From NCBI GenBank assembly GCA_030950835.1, contig JAUZQU010000168.1, positions 1 to 10,249 on the forward strand: a stretch of DNA of 10,249 nt, read 5' to 3'. This DNA is from Mariprofundaceae bacterium (GTDB taxonomy: Bacteria; Pseudomonadota; Zetaproteobacteria; Mariprofundales; Mariprofundaceae). Within the stretch, counting starts at the first letter, position 1. Each line of letters starts with the position of its first letter. Below are positions 1 through 5,708 of this stretch, piece after piece. Position numbers and translations under genes: made by a program. Under the pieces are notes generated by a model, which was not told the DNA's origin, did not search any database, and worked only from the letters and a program-made list of their open reading frames with translations.

Positions 1-575
1 CGCAAATCCCATTGATGTTTGAGGCTTATGATCAGATTATTTATGTGGTTTCTTTGGGGGCTGTGGTGCGTTTGATTGCGCCGCATTTAAAATCCAAAGA
101 TGAAGACCCTGGTATATTGGTTGTCGATGATGCTGGGGACTACGTCATTCCTGTGCTTTCGGGACATGTGGGCGGAGCCAATGCTTGGGCGGAATATATA
201 GCAGGTTTATTGGATGCAACACCTGTGCTGACGACAGCATCGGATGTGGGTAAGACTATTCCTGTGGACATTTTGGGGCGTGAGTTAGGCTGGAAGGTTG
301 AAGCGCCAAAAATCAATATCACGCGTGTTTCTGCGCATGTGGTTAATGAAGAGCCGATTGCTTTGGTGGATGAGCGCGGGCTTGAAACAGGTGTGGAGCC
401 TGCACAAGACTGGTGGACACGCCCAACAGCACTGCCCAAGACGATTCATCTGTTTCAACGTTTCGAAGATGTGGACTTGGCTCAATTTTCGGCTGTGCTT
501 TGGGTGACCAAACGCACCTTGCCTGAAAACATTTGGGATGAGCTGCATGAAAAGCTGGTGGTTTATCGTCCGTGA
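1..575 (+). CDS. cbiG: Cobalt-precorrin-5A hydrolase CbiG, core part only (5' end cut by window, no C-terminal domain)
   Basis: CbiG opens the delta-lactone ring of cobalt-precorrin-5A, releasing acetaldehyde, in the anaerobic (early cobalt insertion) route to cobalamin; it acts in the cytoplasm. The frame is open from base 3, so the true start lies upstream. Visible CbiG signatures are VVRLIAPHLKSKDEDP, then VLSGHVGGAN, then TPVLTTASDV, and a middle-domain segment with ITRVSAHVVNEEP. The protein stops right after LVVYRP, which is where the CbiG middle domain normally ends and the linker to the CobE-like C-terminal domain begins. That missing domain is encoded by the next gene, which overlaps this one by the 4 bases GTGA. 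Family assignment is firm; the two-gene split is read directly from the sequence. Confidence 0.93.
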   Translation, partial: QIPLMFEAYDQIIYVVSLGAVVRLIAPHLKSKDEDPGILVVDDAGDYVIPVLSGHVGGANAWAEYIAGLLDATPVLTTASDVGKTIPVDILGRELGWKVEAPKINITRVSAHVVNEEPIALVDERGLETGVEPAQDWWTRPTALPKTIHLFQRFEDVDLAQFSAVLWVTKRTLPENIWDELHEKLVVYRP

Positions 576-997
576 ACAACACGCAGCCCAACAGCACTGT
601 AAAAGTCATGCTGGGTTTAGGTTGTGACCGTGATACATCTGCGCTCACGATTGAACAAGCAGTGGTAGAAGCTTTGGCTTTGGTTGCTTTAACGGTTGCT
701 GATGTACAAGCTGTGGCATCGATTGATAAAAAGTCGGATGAAGTGGGTTTGTTAGAAGTCTGCAAGCAATACGGCTGGAGTTGTACTTGGTATACTGCAA
801 AAGTGCTCAAAGAAGTGGATGTGCCTAACCCATCGGCTGTAGTGTTGAAATATGTGGGCACACCATCGGTGGGTGAAGCGGCGGCAATTCTTTGCGCTGG
901 TGGCAGTAAAGATGATTTATTGTTGGAAAAATATAAATACAAAGGTGCAGACGGTAAACATGCGACCGTGTCTGTAGTGAGAGTGAATCATGGCTAA
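572..997 (+). CDS. cobE: CobE / CbiG C-terminal domain protein
   Basis: This 141-residue protein corresponds to the C-terminal third of CbiG, known as CobE when it stands alone. Family landmarks are GLGC at residues 15-18 followed by a DRDTS stretch, SIDKKSDE at about 50-57, and VGTPSVGEAAAIL at about 95-107. In CbiG this domain cooperates in handling cobalt-precorrin-5A; the exact role of free-standing CobE is poorly defined. The GTG start at 572 shares the GTGA overlap with the cbiG stop, implying translational coupling. The first ten or so residues look like the remains of the interdomain linker. Its own stop overlaps the next start by 8 bases. Together with the upstream gene it probably reconstitutes a two-chain CbiG. 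It could alternatively be called CbiG C-terminal domain protein. Confidence 0.9.
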   Translation: MNNTQPNSTVKVMLGLGCDRDTSALTIEQAVVEALALVALTVADVQAVASIDKKSDEVGLLEVCKQYGWSCTWYTAKVLKEVDVPNPSAVVLKYVGTPSVGEAAAILCAGGSKDDLLLEKYKYKGADGKHATVSVVRVNHG

Positions 998-2315
998 TGG
1001 AAAGATATTACTTGTAGGTTTTGGACCTGGTGGTCAAGAGCAAATGACATACCGCGCTAGAGCGGCTATTGCAGAAGCGGATGTGGTGATTGGTTATACC
1101 ACCTACATCAAGCTGGTGCGCGATTTACTTGATGGTAAAGAAGTGATTCGTAAGGGCATGACCGAAGAAATTGACCGTTGCATTGAAGCCTATGAAGCGG
1201 CAAAAAAAGGCAAAGTAGTGGCTTTGATTTCATCGGGTGATGTGGGTGTGTATGGCATGGCAGGCCCAACATATGAGGTGTTGTTTCAACATGGTTGGAC
1301 ACCTGATTCGGATATTGAAGTGGAAGTGGTGACGGGGGCAACTGCCTTGAATGCTTGTGCCTCGCTGGTGGGTGCGCCTTTGACCCATGATTTTTGTTCG
1401 ATTTCGCTTTCTGATTTGCTCACCCCTTGGACGACCATTCGTAAACGTATTGATGCGGTAGGTGCAGCGGATTTTGTGATTGGTTTGTACAATCCAAAGT
1501 CAGGAAGACGCACCCAACAAATCGTGGAAGCGCAACGTATCTTGTTGCAACACCGTGATGCCAAAACACCTGTAGCGATTGTTAAATCAGCATATCGTCG
1601 CCGCCAAGATATTCAGATGACCACGCTGGATAATATGGCAGACAAAGAAATCGGTATGTTGACCACGGTGATTATTGGTAATTCATCTTCATATATTAAA
1701 GAAGGTTTGCTGATTACCCCGCGTGGTTATGCGAATAAATATGCCGATTTAACGGGCGAAGCCAAAGATGGAGAACAAGCTGGTCGTTCGCTTTCTATGG
1801 GTTTGGAAGGTTGGCACGGTTGTGTTCGGCGTTGGTTAGAGGCAGGCAACCAACAACCTTGGGAAAAAATTTCGGCGCATTTCAATGCACCTGTGGGTGA
1901 GATTTTAGCTGCGGTGTCTGGGGCTAGTGAAGATGAACCAGCAGGTGGTTATACGGCGGTGCGTGTTGCCCATGATGGCTTAGCAGATGTGCTTCAAGCT
2001 TTGCCTGAATGGGGTAGATTACGGGCTGTGATTCGTTCAGCAGCAGGCGCAGTGACGGAATGTTTGCTCAATGGCGACCAATTTGAAATGAAAGGGGATT
2101 GGTTGAATGTGGTAACCGATGCTTTTCATATTCATGTCAACTGGGCAAAGGTGAACCATGCTTATCTCGCCAAACGGGGTGAGAAATCATTGGGGGTTCA
2201 CTTTTTGGATGAGCGGGGAGAGTTGGTCTTTCGTTTGTTGTTGGTCAAAGATGAGGGTTCTTTTAATCAGGATGCCGTGGCGGCACTGGATAAGGTTTGG
2301 CACAAATTGACATGA
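990..2315 (+). CDS. cobJ: Precorrin-3B C17-methyltransferase (CobJ/CbiH) fused to a ChuX/HutX-like domain
   Basis: Residues 1 to about 250 are a SAM-dependent tetrapyrrole methylase that methylates C17 and drives ring contraction of (cobalt-)precorrin-3. Motifs seen: VGFGPGG (9-15), SSGDVGVYGMAG (81-92), VVTGATALNACASLVGAP (113-130), ISLSDLLTPW (138-147) and YNPKSGRR (167-174). At 441 residues the protein is far longer than the usual 240-250. The extra part (about 270-441) has a small helical segment and then WGRLRAVIR (341-349), AFHIHVNW (378-385), SLGVHFLDERGELVFRLLL (400-418). This order resembles the heme-trafficking ChuX/HutX/HemS family. It is not the iron-sulfur tail of Bacillus CbiH60, since only two cysteines (278, 358) occur there. 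The methyltransferase call is firm; the tail assignment is from pattern recognition. ATG at 990 overlaps the previous gene by 8 bases. Confidence 0.92.
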   Translation: MANGKILLVGFGPGGQEQMTYRARAAIAEADVVIGYTTYIKLVRDLLDGKEVIRKGMTEEIDRCIEAYEAAKKGKVVALISSGDVGVYGMAGPTYEVLFQHGWTPDSDIEVEVVTGATALNACASLVGAPLTHDFCSISLSDLLTPWTTIRKRIDAVGAADFVIGLYNPKSGRRTQQIVEAQRILLQHRDAKTPVAIVKSAYRRRQDIQMTTLDNMADKEIGMLTTVIIGNSSSYIKEGLLITPRGYANKYADLTGEAKDGEQAGRSLSMGLEGWHGCVRRWLEAGNQQPWEKISAHFNAPVGEILAAVSGASEDEPAGGYTAVRVAHDGLADVLQALPEWGRLRAVIRSAAGAVTECLLNGDQFEMKGDWLNVVTDAFHIHVNWAKVNHAYLAKRGEKSLGVHFLDERGELVFRLLLVKDEGSFNQDAVAALDKVWHKLT

Positions 2316-2719
2316 GTGCCATTGATTTAAGCCCTTTTTGTAAGGCTCTGAACAGTTTGCAGATGGGTTTAGAGCGTGCAGAAGGTGACAAAGCAGATGA
2401 TATGCTGCGTGATAGTGTGATTCAGCGTTTTGAATATACCTATGAACTCAGCTGGAAGATGTTAAAAAGACGTTTGCAACATGATGTGGCTAGCCCTGAA
2501 CATCTGGCGGCAATGAGTTTTCGAGAACTGATGCGAGAAGGGGCGGAGCGTGGATTGATTGCTGATCCGCAGGTGTGGTTTTTGTATCGACAAAAACGTA
2601 ACCTGACTTCGTTTACTTATGATGCAGATGTTGCCCAAGATGTGTATCAGGCGGCACTACGCTTTGCTCAGGATGCACAACTGTTGTTGGATGCTTTACA
2701 ACGACGTAATGCGGCATGA
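2312..2719 (+). CDS. HEPN-fold nucleotidyltransferase substrate-binding protein (HI0074-like) with altered HEPN motif
   Basis: This 135-residue protein belongs to the NTase_sub_bind/HEPN family, the partner of minimal nucleotidyltransferases. Recognisable elements are IQRFEYTYELSWKMLKRRL (37-55), MREGAERGLIADPQVW (74-89) and RNLTSFTYD (96-104). In relatives such as Haemophilus HI0074 the last motif, as I remember it, reads RNxTSHTYD and forms the HEPN RX4H site. Here the histidine is Phe101 (codon TTT at 2612-2614), so classical HEPN RNase activity looks lost. The ATG at 2312 is chosen over TTG at 2297 because it forms an ATGA overlap with the cobJ stop; its own stop overlaps the MNT gene the same way. 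Such pairs can be type VII toxin-antitoxin modules, but toxicity here is doubtful. Confidence 0.87.
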   Translation: MSAIDLSPFCKALNSLQMGLERAEGDKADDMLRDSVIQRFEYTYELSWKMLKRRLQHDVASPEHLAAMSFRELMREGAERGLIADPQVWFLYRQKRNLTSFTYDADVAQDVYQAALRFAQDAQLLLDALQRRNAA

Positions 2720-3027
2720 ATATTTCAGCAGCAGAGCGGGAGTTGCTATGGACTATGTTGCAACAATGGCTGCCTCAACATGTGGTATATGCCTTTGGCT
2801 CAAGGGTGCATGGTCGGCAGCTTAAACCGTTTTCTGATCTTGATTTGGCGATTATGTCGGACACCCCGATAGATATTGATGTTTTATGTGCATTACGCGA
2901 GGCATTTGCCGAGTCGGACTTGCCATACCGTGTTGATGTGGTTGATTTTGCCACTTCCAGCACTTACTTTCAGGCGAAAATCAAAGAAGATGGTCAATTA
3001 TTTTATGCACCACAGGATGTTGAATGA
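2716..3027 (+). CDS. MNT-type minimal nucleotidyltransferase (HI0073-like)
   Basis: This 103-residue protein is a minimal nucleotidyltransferase of the polymerase-beta superfamily. The active-site pattern is FGSR (27-30) followed by SDLDLAI (40-46), with metal-binding Asp41 and Asp43, and a third carboxylate, Asp74, in YRVDVVDF (71-78). Gly-Ser to Asp spacing is eleven residues, one more than in the usual GSX10DXD motif. The closest pattern I recognise is Haemophilus HI0073, including the EAFAESDLP segment. MntA antitoxins of this superfamily AMPylate their HEPN partner; others may act on unknown substrates. It overlaps both neighbours by ATGA, so it is made in step with the HEPN protein upstream and the ferredoxin downstream. 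Family confidence is high, while the substrate cannot be read from the sequence. Confidence 0.9.
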   Translation: MNISAAERELLWTMLQQWLPQHVVYAFGSRVHGRQLKPFSDLDLAIMSDTPIDIDVLCALREAFAESDLPYRVDVVDFATSSTYFQAKIKEDGQLFYAPQDVE

Positions 3028-3368
3028 GCGAAGTGATGAAGATTAAACCTAAAATGATGGATTATAAACGGCATATGATTGTCTGTGTGGGCCCACGTTG
3101 TACTGAAGGTGGTGGGCAAGATCTTTATGACACCTTGGGCGATAAATTTAAGGAAGCAGGGTTAAATAAAGGTGATTTGCGCGTTAAACGTAGCCGTGCG
3201 ACGTGTTTTGGGACTTGTAAAGGTGGTCCATTGTTGGCGATTCAGCCTGATGGGGTGTGGTATTATAATGTGAGCGATGAGAATTTAGATAGGATTATTG
3301 AGCAGCACTTGGTGGGTGGTGAACCTGTGGAAGATCTGATTTATCATCAAGGGCCTTGTGGAGCATGA
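3024..3368 (+). CDS. Thioredoxin-fold [2Fe-2S] ferredoxin
   Basis: A 114-residue protein of the Shethna/thioredoxin-like [2Fe-2S] ferredoxin family, a small cytoplasmic electron carrier. Four cysteines are placed as cluster ligands: Cys21 and Cys26 in the MIVCVGPRCTEGG segment, and Cys61 and Cys65 in ATCFGTCKGGP. The remainder shows the family's usual IQPDGVWY (73-80) and a conserved helix after it. Cys112 near the C-terminus lies outside the cluster pattern. ATG at 3024 overlaps the MNT stop (ATGA); internal ATGs at codons 11 and 12 are less likely because no ribosome site precedes them and the coupling would be lost. It is the last gene of the overlapping cobalamin cluster, so a redox role in corrin-ring synthesis is a reasonable inference but unproven. 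Confidence 0.9.
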   Translation: MSEVMKIKPKMMDYKRHMIVCVGPRCTEGGGQDLYDTLGDKFKEAGLNKGDLRVKRSRATCFGTCKGGPLLAIQPDGVWYYNVSDENLDRIIEQHLVGGEPVEDLIYHQGPCGA

Positions 3369-3370
3369 TA

Positions 3371-3388
3371 GCTTGAGTAGAGGCAAGC
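3371..3388 (+). other. Small stem-loop after the cobalamin cluster
   Basis: A perfect 5-bp inverted repeat (GCTTG, 8-base loop, CAAGC) begins three bases after the ferredoxin stop, in the 78-base gap (3369-3446) before purE. There is no T-run behind it, so it does not qualify as an intrinsic terminator. It could be chance. No convincing promoter was seen in this gap. Confidence 0.2.
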
Positions 3389-3431
3389 GTGAGATGATGA
3401 AGATGGCAGTAAACGTGTTATGGATAACAGC

Positions 3432-3438
3432 AAAGGAG
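3432..3438 (+). promoter_or_regulatory. Shine-Dalgarno site that sets the purE start
   Basis: AAAGGAG lies 8 bases before the ATG at 3447. This decides for that start over the in-frame ATG at 3420, which would add nine residues but has no comparable site and would place this sequence inside the coding region. Confidence 0.8.
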
Positions 3439-3446
3439 TAATAACG

Positions 3447-3920
3447 ATGGATAACATTAAAGTATTAATTTTAATGGGCAGTAAAAATGACATGCCTATA
3501 ATGAAAAAAGCGGAGGCAGTGCTGGAAGGCTTTGATGTGCCTTACAAAACATTGGTACGCTCTGCGCATCGTACACCAGAAGCGACAGTTGAAGCGATTA
3601 AAGAAGCTGAAGCTGCAGGTTGTCAGGTGTTTATTTGTGCCGCAGGTATGGCAGCGCATTTGGCGGGTGTAGTATGCTCTAAAACCGTGAAACCGGTGAT
3701 TGGTGTGCCGATTGCTTCAGGGCCTTTGAATGGTGAAGATGCTTTGTTGTCTACGGTGATGATGCCTCCAGGTATGCCTGTGGCGACTGTGGGTATTAAT
3801 GCGGCTAAAAATGCGGGTTTGTTGGCAGCACAGATGTTGGCGCAAACCGATGAAGACTTGGCACATAAGTTAAAGTTTGATCGTGCGCAACAAGCCGAAG
3901 CAATTTTAGCAGACGATTAA
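3447..3920 (+). CDS. purE: 5-(carboxyamino)imidazole ribonucleotide mutase, class I PurE
   Basis: PurE converts N5-CAIR to CAIR in de novo purine synthesis (cytoplasmic, usually an octamer), working after the ATP-dependent PurK. At 157 residues it is of normal length. Motifs: MGSKNDMPIMKKA (10-22) forming the phosphate loop, SAHRTP (39-44) with the catalytic-type His41, AAGMAAHLAG (65-74) with His71, and LNGEDALLS (94-102). The SAHRTP form points to class I rather than the SAHK-containing class II AIR carboxylases. The AGMAAHLAG loop differs slightly from the common AGGAAHLPG. No purK follows, so PurK would have to be encoded elsewhere. The start is set by a strong ribosome site; a 13-base gap separates the stop from the following YrdC-like gene, suggesting co-transcription. 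Confidence 0.95.
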   Translation: MDNIKVLILMGSKNDMPIMKKAEAVLEGFDVPYKTLVRSAHRTPEATVEAIKEAEAAGCQVFICAAGMAAHLAGVVCSKTVKPVIGVPIASGPLNGEDALLSTVMMPPGMPVATVGINAAKNAGLLAAQMLAQTDEDLAHKLKFDRAQQAEAILADD

Positions 3921-3933
3921 TCGTTTGCAGGGC

Positions 3934-4485
3934 ATGTCTGCCAAGTTGAAGACACTCAGAGCAGGGAAAACGCTGCAAAAAGGGTGTTTATTAGGACATT
4001 ATACGTCCACTTTGGCAGGCATGGCTGCGGGGGCACAAAGTCAACGTGGTTTGTTGAGTTTGCAGCGTTTTAAGCGGCGGAAATCGCCTTTTTTGCTCTT
4101 GGCAGACAGCGTCAGTACGGCATTGCAACAAGCGGTGTATTTGACGCCAGCGTTAAGAGCGATGGCGAAACAATCTTGGCCAGGCGCGGTAACCTTGGTG
4201 TTTCCTGCGGTTAAAAATCTTCATCCTGCTTGTTATCAACAAGGTAAGGTGGCGGTTCGTGTGGATGGTGATGTGGAAACGCGGCGCTTGGCGAAGATGT
4301 GCGGTGGTTTGTTGTTATCCAGCAGCTTTAATCGCAAGGGTAGGGCGGTGCAAGCGGTTGATATGCGGGTGCGTTACCGTTGGCGGCGGCACCTTGGCGC
4401 TATTTTAAGCGCACAAGCAGTGACATCAGGGCAAGCTTCTACTATTTTTCGCTTGTCTGCGGGTAAGGTGCATCGTTTACGTTAA
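3934..4485 (+). CDS. Divergent YrdC/Sua5-family protein (TsaC-like)
   Basis: YrdC-domain enzymes such as TsaC make threonylcarbamoyl-AMP for t6A modification of ANN-decoding tRNAs. This 183-residue protein keeps the family's skeleton: HYTSTLAGMA (22-31) in place of the YPTETVYGLG loop, RFKRRKSP (45-52) in place of the K-x-R nucleotide-binding motif, SWPGAVTLVFPA (81-92), VAVRV (106-110), SSSFNRKG (129-136) for the S-x-S-x-N-x-x-G motif, and STIFRL (169-174) near the end. The Thr residues of the first loop and the Asn survive, but several normally invariant residues are replaced, so activity is uncertain and a paralogue with another role is possible. The product is strongly basic. The start is ambiguous: ATG 3934 is preferred over TTG 3925, neither with a good ribosome site. 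Confidence 0.72.
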   Translation: MSAKLKTLRAGKTLQKGCLLGHYTSTLAGMAAGAQSQRGLLSLQRFKRRKSPFLLLADSVSTALQQAVYLTPALRAMAKQSWPGAVTLVFPAVKNLHPACYQQGKVAVRVDGDVETRRLAKMCGGLLLSSSFNRKGRAVQAVDMRVRYRWRRHLGAILSAQAVTSGQASTIFRLSAGKVHRLR

Positions 4486-4509
4486 ATGTTTGGGGAACAC
4501 TACAATCTT

Positions 4510-4515
4510 GGAGGT
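4510..4515 (+). promoter_or_regulatory. Shine-Dalgarno site of the MoeB-rhodanese gene
   Basis: GGAGGT ends 5 bases before ATG 4521, selecting this start over the in-frame TTG at 4515 that overlaps the site itself. Confidence 0.8.
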
Positions 4516-4520
4516 TGTTC

Positions 4521-5678
4521 ATGTCTGATATTTTAAGCCCAGCAGAGCTGGCGCGGTTTAACCGTCATATTATTTTACCACAAGTGGGGCTTGAAGGACA
4601 AGAAAAGCTTAAACAAGCCAAAGTATTGTGTGTAGGCACAGGTGGTTTGGGTAGTCCGATTTCCTTATATTTATCTGCAGCAGGCATAGGTACGATTGGT
4701 TTGGTAGATTTTGATGTGGTGGATGACTCGAATTTACAACGTCAAATTGTGCATTCTACAGCAGATATTGGTCGCCCAAAAATTGAGTCGGCGCGGGATA
4801 CGCTGTTAGGCATTAATCCGCATTTAAATGTGAACCTACATGGTGATGGCATCACCTGTGCCAATGTGCGCGAGATTGTAGCCCAATATGATATTGTGGT
4901 GGATGGTACAGATAATTTTCCTACCCGCTATTTGGTCAATGATGCTTGTGTGCTTGAGGGTAAACCGCTGGTATATGCCTCGATTTTCCAATTTGATGGG
5001 CAGTTGACAGTCTTTAACCATAAAGAAGGGCCATGTTACCGTTGTTTGTATCCAGAACCACCACCACCAGGTTTGGTGCCTTCATGCGCTGAAGGTGGTG
5101 TGCTGGGTGTGTTGCCCGGTGTGGTTGGGGTGATGCAGGCGACTGAAGCGGTGAAAATCATTCTGGATCAAGGCACCAGCTTGAGTGGGCGTTTGTTGTT
5201 GTATGATGCCTTGGAGATGAAGTTTCGTGAAATGAAGTTGCGCAAAGACAGCACTTGCCCTGCTTGTGGGGATAACCCTACGATTGGTGATGTGCAAGCG
5301 TATGAAGACTTTTGTGGCTTGCCGCCAACAGAAGTAGCCGAAGAAGAGGTGGTTATGGCCGAATATGATGTAATACCAACAGAGTTGAAAGCCATGATGG
5401 CGGAAAATCCTGACTTGTTTGTTTTGGATGTGCGTGAGCCGCATGAAATTGCAATTTGTGCGCTTGAAGGCACGGTCAACATACCATTGGGTCAGGTGGC
5501 AGAGCGTTACTTGGAAGTGCCACAAGATCAAACAGTGGTGGTGCATTGCAAGCTCGGTGGTAGGTCGGCTCAGGCGGTGGAGTTTTTGCAATCTAAGGGT
5601 TATACACAGGTGAAAAACCTGAATGGTGGTATTGTGCGCTGGATTCAAGATGTGGATACATCGCTGAACACATATTAA
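4521..5678 (+). CDS. moeB: MoeB/ThiF-type sulfur-carrier adenylyltransferase with C-terminal rhodanese domain (MoeBR/MoeZ-like)
   Basis: This 385-residue protein joins an E1-like adenylyltransferase to a rhodanese domain. Such enzymes activate the C-terminal glycine of MoaD/ThiS-type carriers with ATP and then pass sulfur to it, serving molybdopterin, thiamine or related sulfur pathways. Visible: nucleotide loop GTGGLGS (39-45), LVDFDVVDDSNLQRQ (61-75) with Arg74, DGTDNF (128-133) with Asp131, zinc cysteines Cys172/Cys175 and Cys246/Cys249, and Cys189 in PSCAEGGVLG at the position of the conjugating cysteine. The rhodanese part (about 283-385) carries the persulfide cysteine Cys343 in HCKLGGRSA. 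The pattern matches UBA4/MOCS3-type architecture. No carrier-protein gene lies nearby, so the true partner cannot be told. A 30-base gap leads to the PyrK-like gene. Confidence 0.93.
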   Translation: MSDILSPAELARFNRHIILPQVGLEGQEKLKQAKVLCVGTGGLGSPISLYLSAAGIGTIGLVDFDVVDDSNLQRQIVHSTADIGRPKIESARDTLLGINPHLNVNLHGDGITCANVREIVAQYDIVVDGTDNFPTRYLVNDACVLEGKPLVYASIFQFDGQLTVFNHKEGPCYRCLYPEPPPPGLVPSCAEGGVLGVLPGVVGVMQATEAVKIILDQGTSLSGRLLLYDALEMKFREMKLRKDSTCPACGDNPTIGDVQAYEDFCGLPPTEVAEEEVVMAEYDVIPTELKAMMAENPDLFVLDVREPHEIAICALEGTVNIPLGQVAERYLEVPQDQTVVVHCKLGGRSAQAVEFLQSKGYTQVKNLNGGIVRWIQDVDTSLNTY

Positions 5679-5708
5679 ACAGGGTGTATAAAAAAGGGTT
5701 GATGCCAT

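Noticed and set aside
343..942. 199-codon open frame on the minus strand
   Set aside because: It is antisense to cbiG and cobE, both clearly real, and shows no domain or ribosome site.
2297..2311. TTG start at 2297 for the HEPN gene
   Set aside because: The ATG at 2312 gives an ATGA overlap like the neighbouring junctions, and the five added residues match nothing in the family.
1737..2312. CobJ tail as an iron-sulfur domain like that of Bacillus CbiH60
   Set aside because: Only two cysteines (278 and 358) occur and they are not in a cluster pattern, so a 4Fe-4S site is not supported.
2312..3027. Active type VII toxin-antitoxin system
   Set aside because: The HEPN histidine is missing and the genes are coupled to cobalamin genes on both sides, so an active toxin cannot be claimed.
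3371..3388. Intrinsic terminator after the ferredoxin gene
   Set aside because: The stem is only 5 bp and there is no T-run.
3420..3446. Longer PurE from ATG 3420
   Set aside because: The strong AAAGGAG site lies within this stretch and serves ATG 3447; the PurE family starts close to the phosphate loop.
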